Shown: piece after piece, positions 11,411-21,129 of the stretch
Layout of the letters: each line of letters opens with the position of its first letter
Numbering within the stretch: position 1 is the stretch's first letter
DNA from: Candidatus Planktophila limnetica
Lineage (GTDB): Bacteria; Actinomycetota; Actinomycetes; Nanopelagicales; Nanopelagicaceae
DNA: 64,000 nt
Assembly: GCF_002288365.1 (NCBI RefSeq)
Contig: NZ_CP016782.1
Span: 1 to 64,000 of the forward strand
Direction of reading: 5' to 3'
Translations under genes and position numbers: made by a program
Notes under the pieces: model-generated
The model's input: only the letters and a program-made list of their open reading frames with translations
Database searches by the model: none
Told to the model about the DNA's origin: nothing

Positions 11411-12952
11411 TTACGGCGCTGTGTTAATCGTAATTGTTACAGGTTGACCAATAGTTTGTGTACTTCCAGCATCAGGTGCTTGTCTAATAACAACACCGAT
11501 TGGTTGAGCTGCATCAAAAGCTGTTACTTCGCGAACTAAGAACCCGGCTTGCACTAACAAAGTCTTTGCTTGGATTGCATCAATTCCAATGAGCGCGGGA
11601 ACTTCAACTTGTCCGCTAGCAATTTGTAATACAACTCCGCTTCCGGCAGAAATTGTGGAACCTGGCTCAGGTGAAACTTTCAAAACTGTTCCTTGTTCGC
11701 GATCAGAGGGCACCGTTTGAGTGGAAGCAATAACTAAACCAACTGCTGCCAATGAACTGCGCGCATCAATGAGAGATAGGCCAACTAAGTCAGTTGGAAC
11801 AATTGCATCTCCTGGCCCATCTGAAATTGTGAGAATCACACCAGAGCCTTTTGCAGCGCGCGTTGTTGCTAGTGGAAATTGGCTAGCAACTCGATCTTTC
11901 GGTATTCGTGAATCGTGGGCGCGCGCAATTGTGACTGTGTAATCAGTTAAAAGTGCTTGGGCAGCTATTTGTGAAAGACCAACAACGTTTGGAATGCCAT
12001 CAACACCAACAGATGAATCAGGCCGCGATAGGAAAACTCCGCCTGTTGCAACGGCAAGTGCTAAAACTAAAGCAAGGGCAGAGGTAAGAAACGTGCGGCG
12101 AGAAATCTTTGTCCGTGCAATCTTTGTTGTTACCGCTTGGCCCGTGCGCACTCGATGGAGATCATCAAACATTAATCCTGCAGATTGATAACGATCCTGT
12201 GGTTTCTTAGCAAGAGCCACGGCGAGTAAGACATCAATGTCACCAGCTAGCGTTGGCTGAATAGATGATGGCTTTGGTAATTCACCTGAAACATGTTGGT
12301 AGGCAATAGAAACAGGTGTGTCTCCAGTAAAAGGTGGGCGACCTGTGAGAACTTCAAATAACAAACAACCAGTTGAATAAATATCGCTGCGAGCATCTGC
12401 AGTCTCACCCATTGCTTGTTCAGGTGAGAGGTATTGCGCAGTGCCAACAATGTTCCACGTGCTTGTCAGAGTCGCACCAAAATCATCCATCGCACGCGCG
12501 ATTCCAAAGTCCATCACCTTTACATCGCCCATTTCGGTAATCATGATGTTGGCAGGCTTGATATCTCGGTGAACAATTCCGCGTTCGTGTGAATATTCAA
12601 GGGCGGCAAGTATTCCTTCGCCAATTTCCAGTGCGCGATCTAATGGAATTCTCTCTCCACGATGAATTAATTCGCGAAGTGTGTGACCAGAGATTAACTC
12701 CATAACAATGTATGGCGCTGGATCTTCACCAGAGTCATAGACGGCAACAATTCCAGGATGATTTAAACCGGCAGCAGCAAATGCTTCTTTTCTAAAGCGC
12801 GAAACAAAGGATGGATCTTTAGCAAGATCGCTACGCAAAATCTTCACAGCAACTTGTCTAGCAAGTCTTTCATCTTGGGCAATATAAACATCGGCCATAC
12901 CGCCGGTCCCGATCATTTCGCCAACTGTGTAGCGCCCACCAAGTAGTGTCAT
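11411..12952 (-). CDS. pknB: Serine/threonine protein kinase with PASTA domains (PknB type)
   Basis: PknB senses peptidoglycan fragments and phosphorylates division and envelope proteins. The 513-residue protein has a kinase domain with GTGGMADVY, VAVKIL, HRDIKPANI and DFGIA motifs (residues about 1-270), a basic juxtamembrane segment, one membrane helix at about 288-308, and three extracellular PASTA repeats (about 318-513). M. tuberculosis PknB has four PASTA repeats. It overlaps pstP by 4 bp (ATGA), giving a pstP-pknB operon. The usual rodA, pbpA and pknA genes between them are absent. The stop codon directly abuts that of pabA. Confidence 0.96.
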   Translation of the reverse strand: MTLLGGRYTVGEMIGTGGMADVYIAQDERLARQVAVKILRSDLAKDPSFVSRFRKEAFAAAGLNHPGIVAVYDSGEDPAPYIVMELISGHTLRELIHRGERIPLDRALEIGEGILAALEYSHERGIVHRDIKPANIMITEMGDVKVMDFGIARAMDDFGATLTSTWNIVGTAQYLSPEQAMGETADARSDIYSTGCLLFEVLTGRPPFTGDTPVSIAYQHVSGELPKPSSIQPTLAGDIDVLLAVALAKKPQDRYQSAGLMFDDLHRVRTGQAVTTKIARTKISRRTFLTSALALVLALAVATGGVFLSRPDSSVGVDGIPNVVGLSQIAAQALLTDYTVTIARAHDSRIPKDRVASQFPLATTRAAKGSGVILTISDGPGDAIVPTDLVGLSLIDARSSLAAVGLVIASTQTVPSDREQGTVLKVSPEPGSTISAGSGVVLQIASGQVEVPALIGIDAIQAKTLLVQAGFLVREVTAFDAAQPIGVVIRQAPDAGSTQTIGQPVTITINTAP

Positions 12953-13722
12953 TGGGCAGCTCCTAATAATTGAACTGCATGCTTCTCTTCTTCAATAACA
13001 TCTGCAACGACAACAGTGACGTTATCGGGGGCGCCATTGACATAGGTCGCTTCAACGAGAGCAACAACAGCCTCATCACGGTTAGATTTTTTCAACAAAG
13101 ATTTAATTTCCTTCTCAGTTAAAACACTCGATAAGCCATCGCTACATAGTAGAAAACGATCCTTAGAATTTACTTCGTAAACCATGAGAACTGGCGCAAC
13201 AGAACCTTCTCCCATGAGAACCTGAGTCAACATAGAGCGTTGTGGATGATCATGGGCTTCTGACATCGAAATCGTGCCTGAATCTAAAAGCTCTTGCAAG
13301 ACAGTGTGATCATGGGTTAATTGCTCAAAAGTATTTCCACGAAGGCGATAGCAACGAGAATCACCAACGTGTAAAAGTGCCACACGCCCATCTCGAATTA
13401 AAAGGGCAGTCAACGTCGTGCCCATTCCGCGCAATTCGATTTCATCGCTGGCAACGCGGGCGATTTCTCCATCGATGGTGTGTAAAGAATTGAGCAACAA
13501 ATCTTCAATGGAATCAGTATCAATATCTGGCGCGGTTAAAACAGGAACCATGCCAGCAAGAGTTGTGATTGCGATGCGGGATGCAACTTCACCGCCAGCA
13601 TGTCCACCCATTCCATCGGCAACTGCCAATAGAGAAGAACCTGTGATTGCTGAATCTTCATTACCGCTGCGCGCTAAACCAATTGCAGTGCGCGCAGAAA
13701 CAGCGAAGTAGCTCTTACTCAT
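12949..13722 (-). CDS. pstP: PP2C-family serine/threonine phosphatase (PstP-like)
   Basis: This phosphatase reverses PknB phosphorylation. The 257-residue catalytic domain has RSGNEDS, DGMGGHAGGE, HVGDSRCYRL and PDNVTVVVAD, which are the metal-binding motifs of PPM phosphatases. No membrane helix follows, unlike mycobacterial PstP, which continues with a membrane anchor and extracellular part. I place the start at ATG 13722 (MSKSYFAVSARTAIG). A longer frame to 13752 adds ten non-conserved residues. A TAGGCT -10 element at 13730-13735 lies 7 nt upstream, suggesting a leaderless mRNA. Confidence 0.93.
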   Translation of the reverse strand: MSKSYFAVSARTAIGLARSGNEDSAITGSSLLAVADGMGGHAGGEVASRIAITTLAGMVPVLTAPDIDTDSIEDLLLNSLHTIDGEIARVASDEIELRGMGTTLTALLIRDGRVALLHVGDSRCYRLRGNTFEQLTHDHTVLQELLDSGTISMSEAHDHPQRSMLTQVLMGEGSVAPVLMVYEVNSKDRFLLCSDGLSSVLTEKEIKSLLKKSNRDEAVVALVEATYVNGAPDNVTVVVADVIEEEKHAVQLLGAAQ

Positions 13723-13729
13723 GCCGCCT

Positions 13730-13756
13730 AGCCTAATGGTTGGATTCGGCAATAAT
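13730..13756. promoter_or_regulatory. Divergent pstP-pknB / ugpQ promoter region
   Basis: Start codons of the divergent genes are 40 bp apart. On the minus strand TAGGCT (13730-13735) is 7 nt before the pstP ATG. On the plus strand AATAAT (13751-13756) is 6 nt before the ugpQ ATG. The purine run AAGGAG at 13757-13762 touches the ATG with no spacing, so it is unlikely to work as a Shine-Dalgarno sequence. Confidence 0.45.
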
Positions 13757-13762
13757 AAGGAG

Positions 13763-14467
13763 ATGAAGTTCTACGCACACAGAGGTGCATCGGCAGATTT
13801 TCCCGAACACACAATGGCTGCCTACCGCGGGGCGATAGAACAAGGTGCACTCGGTTTCGAATGCGACATTCGCATCACTAAAGATGAAACCCCAATCCTG
13901 TGGCATGACGCAAGCATGAAAAAACAAGCCAATAACGCGGCAATTATTGCGAACAAAACATATGAAGAGATCAAGCAGATTTATCCAGAGGTAATGACGC
14001 TAAACCAACTATTTGATTTAGCTATTGAACATAAAAAATCTTTAGCGCTAGAAACCAAGCACCCTGTTCCAACAGGAAACAGAGTCGAAGAGATAGTAAT
14101 TGCCGAATTACACAAAAGAAAAGAGGAGATAGCAAAATCTGGAATAGATATTGCGATTATGTCTTTTTCTTGGTTTTCAATTGAAAAAATTAAAAAAATA
14201 GATCCATCGATAAAGACCGTTATGTTGCTTCATGAATCCAACGCGCGAATCGCTCGTCGATTCACATCAGCACAAGGGATCGGACCAAGTGTTGAAATGA
14301 TTAAGAAATCTCCAGAATTAGCCAAAGAAATTAAAAATTCAGGCAAAGAGTTATATGTGTGGACCGTGGATTCAACGCAGGATCTGCAGTATTGCGCAAG
14401 CGTTGGCGTAGATATTGTGATGACTAATCGCCCGGCGCATGCACGCTCTGTGCTCGGCTATTCTTAG
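13763..14467 (+). CDS. ugpQ: Glycerophosphodiester phosphodiesterase
   Basis: The enzyme hydrolyses glycerophosphodiesters to glycerol-3-phosphate and an alcohol. The 234-residue protein has the GDPD motifs HRGASADFPEHT at the N-terminus, FECDIR (metal ligands) at about residue 34, WHD at about 49, and the C-terminal VWTVDS followed by TNRP. No signal peptide is present, so it is cytosolic. I chose ATG 13763 because the family begins right at the HRG motif. It is followed 3 bp later by pheA and is probably cotranscribed with pheA, serS and the HAD gene. Confidence 0.92.
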   Translation: MKFYAHRGASADFPEHTMAAYRGAIEQGALGFECDIRITKDETPILWHDASMKKQANNAAIIANKTYEEIKQIYPEVMTLNQLFDLAIEHKKSLALETKHPVPTGNRVEEIVIAELHKRKEEIAKSGIDIAIMSFSWFSIEKIKKIDPSIKTVMLLHESNARIARRFTSAQGIGPSVEMIKKSPELAKEIKNSGKELYVWTVDSTQDLQYCASVGVDIVMTNRPAHARSVLGYS

Positions 14468-14470
14468 CCA

Positions 14471-15301
14471 GTGAGTACATATGCATACCTTGGTCCAGTA
14501 GGTACCTTCACTGAGGCTGCACTCAAGAAAATTACATCAGCATCGGATTCACTTATTCCGTATTCAAACGTGACCGCAGCGCTCATGGCTGTGCGCGAAG
14601 GTAAAGCAGATTTCGCACTCGTTCCAATTGAAAACTCTGTTGAAGGCGTCGTTGCACGCACACTCGATGAATTAGCTACAGGTGATCCACTGGTAATTGC
14701 GGGCGAAGTTACATTACCTGTTTCTTTTTCTTTGATGGCAAAGCCCGGAACACAAAAGATTAATCGCATTGCAACCCACCCACACGCAGAATCACAATGT
14801 CGAGCATTTATCGCAAAGAATTATCCAAACGCAGAAATCATCCCAACGGCGTCAACGGCTGCAGCTGCAGAAGCTATTTCTCGTGGTGAATTCGATGCGG
14901 CCATTGCAGCTGAAGTTGCTGCAGCACATTACGGCCTAGAAGTCATCGCAAAAAATATTGGCGATAACAATGGCGCTGTAACTCGATTTGTTTTGGTTTC
15001 AAAACCAGGTGCGCTATCGGCGCCAACAGGTCGCGACCGCACATCTTTAGCGTTGTATATCGACATCGATCACGCAGGAGCACTTCTAGAAATTCTCACC
15101 GAATTCGCTAAGCGTGATGTAAACCTAACTTTCATTCAAAGTCGTCCAACTGGGCGAGTATTAGGTGATTACCACTTTATTATTGATGCCGAAGGTCACG
15201 TCAATGATCCATCAGTGTCGCAAGCACTAGAAGGACTCCGTGAAATTTGTGACGAGATTAGATTCCTAGGTTCTTATCCACGAGAGAGCAGTGCGAAATG
15301 A
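14471..15301 (+). CDS. pheA: Prephenate dehydratase
   Basis: The enzyme converts prephenate to phenylpyruvate in phenylalanine synthesis. The 276-residue protein has the PDT domain beginning [13 protein letters not shown], the NGAVTRF motif at about residue 171, and a C-terminal ACT domain with the phenylalanine-binding region [14 protein letters not shown] at about 216. It is monofunctional, with no chorismate mutase domain. Translation starts at GTG 14471, 3 bp after the ugpQ stop. It overlaps serS by 4 bp (ATGA). Confidence 0.95.
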   Translation: MSTYAYLGPVGTFTEAALKKITSASDSLIPYSNVTAALMAVREGKADFALVPIENSVEGVVARTLDELATGDPLVIAGEVTLPVSFSLMAKPGTQKINRIATHPHAESQCRAFIAKNYPNAEIIPTASTAAAAEAISRGEFDAAIAAEVAAAHYGLEVIAKNIGDNNGAVTRFVLVSKPGALSAPTGRDRTSLALYIDIDHAGALLEILTEFAKRDVNLTFIQSRPTGRVLGDYHFIIDAEGHVNDPSVSQALEGLREICDEIRFLGSYPRESSAK

Positions 15302-16566
15302 TTGACATAAAGTTTATTCGTGAAAACCCAGATGCAGTTCGTGCATCACAAAAAGGTCGCGGCGAAGACACATCAATCGTTGATCAATTACTCGCACTCG
15401 ATGAGACTCGTCGCGCTGCAATTAATGAATTTGAAGCGTTGCGCGCAGAACAAAACACATTATCTAAATCTGTTGGCGCTGCAAAAGGTGAAGAAAAAGC
15501 GGCCCTGCTAGAGAATTCAAAAGCATTAGCAAATAAAGTAAAAATTGCAGACACCAAGCGCGCAGAGATTGAAGAGCAAACAAATGCAGTTGCAAAGCAA
15601 TTATCAAATCTTTTAGATCCAGATGCTCCAATAGGTGGGGAAGCAGACTTTGTTGTCATCGAACACGTTGGTACACCACGCGATTTTACAAAAGATGGGT
15701 TCCAACCAAAAGATCATGTTGAGCTCGGAAAACTATTAGGCGCAATTGATACAGAGCGCGGAGCAAAAGTCGCCGGTTCACGTTCTTATTACTTAACTGG
15801 TACCGGCGCACTTCTTGAATTTGCTTTAGTTAATTACGCAATCGCATCTGCCACTAAAGCAGGATTTATTCCGGTTATTCCACCAGTACTTGTAAATCCT
15901 GCCGCAATGGAAGGCACTGGGTTTCTAGGACAAGCCGCTGAAAATGTTTATCACTTAGAGCGCGATGAAGTGTATTTGGTAGGAACAAGTGAAGTTCCAT
16001 TAGCTGCGATGCATATGGATGAAATTTTGCCAGCAGATAAGTTGCCACTTCGTTATGCAGGGTATTCAACATGTTTCCGCCGCGAAGCAGGAACGTATGG
16101 AAAAGATACTCGCGGAATCATTCGCGTTCACCAATTTGATAAAGTTGAAATGTTTTCCTTCTGCAAACCAGAAGATGCCAAGGAAGAGCACAAACGTTTG
16201 TTGCAATGGGAGAAAGACTTCCTTAACGCAATGGAGATACCCTTCCGCGTTATTGATGTGGCATCAGGAGATCTTGGCTCTAGCGCTAATCGCAAATTTG
16301 ATATTGAAGCGTGGATACCTACTCAGGATGCATATCGCGAGGTAACTAGTACATCTAATTGCACAGAGTTCCAGGCGCGCAGATTAAATATTCGTTACAA
16401 AGATAACGATGGCACAAAAGCAATTGCGACCCTTAATGGCACACTCGTTGCAATTCCACGCATGATTGTTGCGATCCTTGAAAATCACCAAAACGCAGAT
16501 GGAAGTGTCAATGTTCCAAAAGCACTGCAACCATTCTTGGGCACATCACGATTTGAGCTTGTGTGA
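15298..16566 (+). CDS. serS: Seryl-tRNA synthetase
   Basis: SerRS charges tRNA-Ser. The 422-residue protein has the N-terminal coiled-coil arm (about residues 30-110) that contacts the long variable arm of tRNA-Ser, then the class II catalytic core with [14 protein letters not shown] (motif 2, about residue 260) and [17 protein letters not shown] (motif 3, about 380). Both ends overlap neighbours by 4 bp (ATGA and GTGA), so it is tightly coupled to pheA and the HAD gene. Confidence 0.97.
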   Translation: MIDIKFIRENPDAVRASQKGRGEDTSIVDQLLALDETRRAAINEFEALRAEQNTLSKSVGAAKGEEKAALLENSKALANKVKIADTKRAEIEEQTNAVAKQLSNLLDPDAPIGGEADFVVIEHVGTPRDFTKDGFQPKDHVELGKLLGAIDTERGAKVAGSRSYYLTGTGALLEFALVNYAIASATKAGFIPVIPPVLVNPAAMEGTGFLGQAAENVYHLERDEVYLVGTSEVPLAAMHMDEILPADKLPLRYAGYSTCFRREAGTYGKDTRGIIRVHQFDKVEMFSFCKPEDAKEEHKRLLQWEKDFLNAMEIPFRVIDVASGDLGSSANRKFDIEAWIPTQDAYREVTSTSNCTEFQARRLNIRYKDNDGTKAIATLNGTLVAIPRMIVAILENHQNADGSVNVPKALQPFLGTSRFELV

Positions 16567-17378
16567 GTTTTCGCCCCAAATTAATTGCTTCAGATTTAGA
16601 CGGAACAATCGTTGCTCACTACGGGGAAGTAACTGAAAGAACCATTCACGCATTTCGCACAGCCCACGAGATGGGTATTGAAATATTCTTTGTAACAGGT
16701 CGACCACCACGTTGGATGCCAGAAATTAAAGAAGCGTTTGGTATCGGAAAAGCAATCTGCGGAAATGGTGCACAGCTATTTGATTTACAAAGCCAAAAAG
16801 TTCTCGAAGAGTGGCTCATCCCAGTAGATGCACAAATCGAAACAGTGAAACGATTGCGCAAAGCAATTCCACAGATTTCATTTGCATCTGAGGCTCACAA
16901 TTATTTCCATCGCGAAAAGAAATATGTGCCGCGTTGGGATGTTGGTTTAGATAACGTCGGTGTAGATGACATAACAGAAATTATGACTTCTCCATCCCTT
17001 AAATTATTAGCTCGTTGTTCTGAGCAGGAACTCTCTTCTGATGAAATGCTTGCGATCGCTACAAAAGAATTAAAAGATCTCGTAACTGTTACGCATTCAA
17101 ATCCACATGATTCACTCTTAGAAATTTCAGCAATCGGTGTTTCAAAGGGCGCAACACTTGCAAAAATGGCAGAACGTTTAGGAATTAGTGCAGAAGATTG
17201 TGTTTCATTTGGCGATAACCCAAATGACATTTCAATGCTCGAATGGTGCGGGCGATCATATGCAATGGCTGATGGACACCCAGATGCCCATAAGGCTGCT
17301 AAATCAATTGCAGAACCGCACACAAATGATGGAGTCGCAATGATTATTGAGGAGTTATTGAAACTTCCTGCTCGTTAA
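16563..17378 (+). CDS. HAD superfamily Cof-type phosphatase
   Basis: Cof-type HAD hydrolases remove phosphate from small metabolites. The 271-residue protein has motif [18 protein letters not shown] at about residue 11, motif II FVTGRP at about 43, and motif [16 protein letters not shown] at about 219. The cap of about 100 residues between motifs II and III defines type IIB. The substrate cannot be told. It starts at GTG 16563, overlapping serS by 4 bp. Confidence 0.9.
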   Translation: MSFRPKLIASDLDGTIVAHYGEVTERTIHAFRTAHEMGIEIFFVTGRPPRWMPEIKEAFGIGKAICGNGAQLFDLQSQKVLEEWLIPVDAQIETVKRLRKAIPQISFASEAHNYFHREKKYVPRWDVGLDNVGVDDITEIMTSPSLKLLARCSEQELSSDEMLAIATKELKDLVTVTHSNPHDSLLEISAIGVSKGATLAKMAERLGISAEDCVSFGDNPNDISMLEWCGRSYAMADGHPDAHKAAKSIAEPHTNDGVAMIIEELLKLPAR

Positions 17379-17436
17379 TTAGCGTTAAATATTGGTCAAT
17401 TTTAAGTGATGGCCTTCTTCAGGTAGATTACGCGAC

Positions 17437-17519
17437 GGAGGGCTCGCATAGCGGCCGAGTGCACCGGTCTTGAAAACCGGCAGGTGAAAGCCTCGTGGGT
17501 TCAAATCCCACGCCCTCCG
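17437..17519 (+). tRNA. tRNA-Ser (anticodon TGA)
   Basis: The acceptor arms GGAGGGC and GCCCTCC pair fully, with discriminator G at 17519. The anticodon arm CCGGT-CTTGAAA-ACCGG gives TGA. A long variable arm precedes the T-arm GTGGG-TTCAAAT-CCCAC, as expected for tRNA-Ser. CCA is not encoded. A TAGATT -10 element at 17424-17429 lies 7 bp upstream, so transcription probably starts at or next to the first tRNA base. Confidence 0.97.
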
Positions 17520-17626
17520 CTCTTTTTGTTGATGGCATTAATTTTCGAGCATTTGTGGCTGACTTCATACCTATTTATACGTACTTCAACCTAGCAACTT
17601 AACAACAGTCGGAGCACACTTACCCC

Positions 17627-17647
17627 TATAAAAGTTCCAAACTTTTA
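17627..17647 (+). promoter_or_regulatory. Candidate sdhCAB promoter with palindromic operator
   Basis: TATAAA at 17627-17632 could serve as the -10 element for sdhCAB. It overlaps a 19-bp inverted repeat, TAAAAGTT-CCA-AACTTTTA (17629-17647), that would cover the transcription start. The ribosome binding site AAAGGGG follows at about 17652. The remaining part of the 146-bp gap has a second possible promoter (TTGTGG at 17553-17558, TATACG at 17576-17581). The regulator is unknown. Confidence 0.45.
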
Positions 17648-17665
17648 ACACCAAAGGGGCTGTAG

Positions 17666-18463
17666 ATGTCAGGAGTTTTCTCGCCAACGCGAGCAAAGAT
17701 CAAAGAGCGCACACTGCGCACTGATAAATGGTGGCTCCAACCTGCAATTACATTTGGTGTTTTATTTAGTTTTGTAATTTATGCAACATTTCGTGCATTC
17801 GAAAACAAATATTATTTTGCAGAACCACTTGTTTCACCTTTTTATTCTCCTTGCCTTTCAACAAGTTGCATCGAAGGCTCATCACTTCTAGGCCAACCTT
17901 TTAATAATGAATACTTCGGAATCGGAATTTCACCAGCGCTATTTATTTTGATCTTCCCACTCGGATTCCGTATGACTTGTTATTACTATCGCAAGGCGTA
18001 TTACCGTGCATTTTGGATGTCACCACCTGCTTGCGCAGTTGCAGAACCACACACTAAATACACAGGCGAAACTCGCGCACCATTAATTTTGCAAAATGGT
18101 CACCGCTGGTTCTTCTACTTCGGTTTGATTTTTAATGTGTTGCTTACATATGACGCAATTCTTGCTTTTAGAGATGCAGAAAAGCATTGGGGCCACATGA
18201 GCGTTGGAACGCTTGTGCTGTTACTTAACGCAACTCTTCTCTGGTTGTACTCAATGTCATGTCACACATGTCGTCACACACTCGGCGGACGCTTAAAACA
18301 CTTCTCTAAACACCCAGTGCGTTACAAGTTGTGGTCATGGGTTTCAGTTCTCAATCACAAGCACCCAACATTTGCATGGATCTCACTCTTCGGAGTTGCA
18401 TTCGCAGATATATATGTACGAAACGTCGCATCCGGCGCCTGGACAAACTTCTATTTCTTCTAA
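17666..18463 (+). CDS. sdhC: Succinate dehydrogenase cytochrome b / membrane anchor subunit
   Basis: This subunit anchors succinate dehydrogenase in the membrane and passes electrons to quinone. The 265-residue protein has about five to six hydrophobic helices, and a characteristic SMSCHTCRHTLGG segment plus several membrane-edge histidines. It resembles the single anchor of the actinobacterial Sdh1 type (Rv0249c in M. tuberculosis) rather than separate SdhC and SdhD. It precedes sdhA and sdhB in one operon. The haem-ligand assignment cannot be made by eye. Confidence 0.85.
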   Translation: MSGVFSPTRAKIKERTLRTDKWWLQPAITFGVLFSFVIYATFRAFENKYYFAEPLVSPFYSPCLSTSCIEGSSLLGQPFNNEYFGIGISPALFILIFPLGFRMTCYYYRKAYYRAFWMSPPACAVAEPHTKYTGETRAPLILQNGHRWFFYFGLIFNVLLTYDAILAFRDAEKHWGHMSVGTLVLLLNATLLWLYSMSCHTCRHTLGGRLKHFSKHPVRYKLWSWVSVLNHKHPTFAWISLFGVAFADIYVRNVASGAWTNFYFF

Positions 18464-18481
18464 GTGAGAGCAGCTAAATAA

Positions 18482-20365
18482 ATGACAAACCTCGAACGCC
18501 ACTCATATGACGTAGTTGTCATTGGCGCGGGCGGCGCCGGTCTTCGTGCTGCGGTAGAAGCACGTGAAGCTGGTTTGCGCGTTGCAATTATTTGCAAATC
18601 TCTCTTTGGAAAAGCTCACACCGTTATGGCAGAAGGTGGCGCTGCTGCTTCTATGGGAAATGTAAACGATAAAGACAATTGGCAGGTTCACTTTCGCGAC
18701 ACAATGCGCGGTGGAAAATTCCTTAACCATTACAAAATGGCTGAATTACACGCCAAAGAAGCACCAGATCGCATTTGGGAACTAGAACAATGGGGCGCAC
18801 TCTTTGATCGCACCTCAGAAGGAAAAATTAGTCAACGTAACTTTGGCGGACATGAATATCCACGTCTTGCGCACGTGGGAGATCGCACAGGTCTAGAACT
18901 TATTCGCACAATGCAACAACGCATCGTTGCGCTGCAACAAAAAGATGGTAAGACATATCAATCAATGGAGAGCCACCTAAAAGTATTTGCAGAACTAACA
19001 GTTACTGAAATTTTAAAAGAAGATGGAAAAATTGCAGGTGTCTACGGATACTGGCGCGAAAGTGGTGCCGAAGTTTTATTTGAAGCCCCTACAGTAATTA
19101 TTGCAACTGGTGGTGTTGGAAAGACATTTAAAATTACATCTAACTCCTGGGAGGGCACAGGAGATGGTCACGCACTTGCACTTAAAGCAGGAGCAAACCT
19201 TGTTGATATGGAGTTCTTACAATTTCACCCAACAGGCATGGTCTGGCCACCATCTGTTCGCGGAATTTTAGTTACTGAATCTGTTCGTGGTGAAGGCGGA
19301 GTTCTAACCAACACCAACGGTGAACGCTTTATGTTTAAGTACATTCCAGATGTATTTAAAGATAAGTATGCCGATAATGAAGAAGAAGCCGATCGTTGGT
19401 ATGCGGATCAAGATAACAACCGCCGTCCACCAGAGTTATTGCCACGCGATGAAGTTGCTCGCGCAATTAACACTGAAGTTAAAGCAGGACGCGGCACAGA
19501 GCACGGTGGAGTATTCCTCGATGTTTCAAAGCGCCTCACTGCAGAAGTAATTAAGAAGCGCTTGCCATCTATGTGGCACCAGTTCTATGAATTAGCTGGA
19601 GTGGACATTACAAAAGAGGCAATGGAAGTTGGTCCAACGTGTCACTACGTAATGGGCGGTGTTGAAGTAGAAGCAGATACTGCAGCAGCAGTGGGTGTTC
19701 CTGGTTTATTTGCAGCAGGTGAAGTTGCTGGCGGAATGCACGGTTCCAATCGCCTTGGTGGCAATTCACTTTCTGACTTACTTGTATTTGGTCGTCGCGC
19801 AGGTATGGGCGCCGCGGAGTATGTAAAGAGTGCAAAACCTGTTGCAGTAAGTGAGGCAGCAATAAAAGCTGCAGCAGAGCGCATTCAAGCGCCATTTAAT
19901 CGCAGTGGTGGCGAGAACTCTTATTCATTACACGCCGAACTTCAGGAAATTACACATAACCTTGTTGGAATTATTCGCACAGGCTCTGAACTCACAGAGG
20001 CAATTACAAAAATTGCAGAGATTAGAAAACGCAGTGCAAATGTTTCAGTCGCCGGCGATCGTAAATTTAATCCTGGCTTCCACCTTGCCTTCGATCTAGA
20101 CAATATGTTGCTAGTTGCTGAGAGCACAGCAAAGTCTGCAATCTCTCGTGAAGAGTCTCGCGGTGGTCACACACGAGATGACTTCCCACAACTAGATAAC
20201 AAGTGGCGCCAGATAAATCACATTGCATCCTTTGACGGCAAAGAAGTAAGCGTTCGCAAACAAGCACTTCCAGCTATTCCTAAAGAACTCTTTGACCTCT
20301 TTGATATTCATGAATTAGAGAAGTACATGACACCGGATGAAATCGCGAAAGGCGGTGCACGCTAA
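18482..20365 (+). CDS. sdhA: Succinate dehydrogenase flavoprotein subunit
   Basis: SdhA oxidises succinate to fumarate using covalent FAD. The 627-residue protein has the FAD-binding motif GAGGAGLRAA at about residue 16, the flavin-linking segment KAHTVMAEGGAA near 44-55, the substrate region EFLQFHPTGMVWPP, and SNRLGGNSLSDLLVFGRRAG near the C-terminal third. It is the longer actinobacterial form (similar to Rv0248c). It overlaps sdhB by one base (TAATG). Confidence 0.96.
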   Translation: MTNLERHSYDVVVIGAGGAGLRAAVEAREAGLRVAIICKSLFGKAHTVMAEGGAAASMGNVNDKDNWQVHFRDTMRGGKFLNHYKMAELHAKEAPDRIWELEQWGALFDRTSEGKISQRNFGGHEYPRLAHVGDRTGLELIRTMQQRIVALQQKDGKTYQSMESHLKVFAELTVTEILKEDGKIAGVYGYWRESGAEVLFEAPTVIIATGGVGKTFKITSNSWEGTGDGHALALKAGANLVDMEFLQFHPTGMVWPPSVRGILVTESVRGEGGVLTNTNGERFMFKYIPDVFKDKYADNEEEADRWYADQDNNRRPPELLPRDEVARAINTEVKAGRGTEHGGVFLDVSKRLTAEVIKKRLPSMWHQFYELAGVDITKEAMEVGPTCHYVMGGVEVEADTAAAVGVPGLFAAGEVAGGMHGSNRLGGNSLSDLLVFGRRAGMGAAEYVKSAKPVAVSEAAIKAAAERIQAPFNRSGGENSYSLHAELQEITHNLVGIIRTGSELTEAITKIAEIRKRSANVSVAGDRKFNPGFHLAFDLDNMLLVAESTAKSAISREESRGGHTRDDFPQLDNKWRQINHIASFDGKEVSVRKQALPAIPKELFDLFDIHELEKYMTPDEIAKGGAR

Positions 20366-21126
20366 TGGCACGCAAACTAAAGATGCGCATCTGGCGCGGA
20401 GATGCAGATAACGGCGGACTTCAAGATGTCACAGTCGAAGCCAATGAAGGCGAAGTAGTCCTTGATGTAATTCACCGTGTCCAAGCAACACAGATGGGCG
20501 ATCTCGCTGTGCGCTGGAATTGCAAAGCTGGCAAGTGCGGTTCATGTTCCATGGAAATTAATGGAAAGCCACGTCTTGCGTGTATGACACAAGTTGCTTC
20601 ATACGGTGATGAAGAAACAATTACTGTCACACCACTTCGTGCATTTCCCGTCATTAAAGATTTAGTAACAGATGTTTCTTTTAATTATAAAAAGGCTATG
20701 GAAATTCCATCCTATGAACCACCTGCAAATCTCAAGCCAGGTGAGGCACGTATGGAGCAGATAGATGTTGAGCGCAGTCAAGAGTTCCGCAAATGCATCG
20801 AATGTTTCCTATGCCAAGACACATGTCACGTCATCCGCGACCACGAAGAGAACAAAAAATCTTTCGCTGGTCCACGCTTCTTTATCCGTATCGCAGAACT
20901 AGATATGCATCCACTGGATATGTTGAAAAATCGTAAACAAAAAGCTCAAGAAGAGCACGGTCTTGGAATGTGTAACATCACGAAGTGCTGTACTGAAGTG
21001 TGCCCAGAGCACATCCGAATCACAGATAACGCAATCATTCCGATGAAAGAGCGCGTAGTAGATGTTAAATACGATCCAGTTCGTTGGCTGGGCACAAAAA
21101 TACGTAAGCGCGAGGGTATCGTTTAA
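20365..21126 (+). CDS. sdhB: Succinate dehydrogenase iron-sulfur subunit
   Basis: SdhB carries electrons from FAD to the membrane subunit. The 253-residue protein has the [2Fe-2S] ligands in NCKAGKCGSC at about residue 52 followed by LACM, and two cysteine sets for the [4Fe-4S]/[3Fe-4S] clusters in CIECFLCQDTC (about 145) and CNITKCCTEVCP (about 200). The crcB pair begins 3 bp downstream, an unusual neighbour that may share the transcript. Confidence 0.96.
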   Translation: MARKLKMRIWRGDADNGGLQDVTVEANEGEVVLDVIHRVQATQMGDLAVRWNCKAGKCGSCSMEINGKPRLACMTQVASYGDEETITVTPLRAFPVIKDLVTDVSFNYKKAMEIPSYEPPANLKPGEARMEQIDVERSQEFRKCIECFLCQDTCHVIRDHEENKKSFAGPRFFIRIAELDMHPLDMLKNRKQKAQEEHGLGMCNITKCCTEVCPEHIRITDNAIIPMKERVVDVKYDPVRWLGTKIRKREGIV

Positions 21127-21129
21127 TAC

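Noticed and set aside
21127-21129. Fluoride riboswitch upstream of crcB
   Set aside because: Only 3 bp separate sdhB and crcB1, so there is no room for one.
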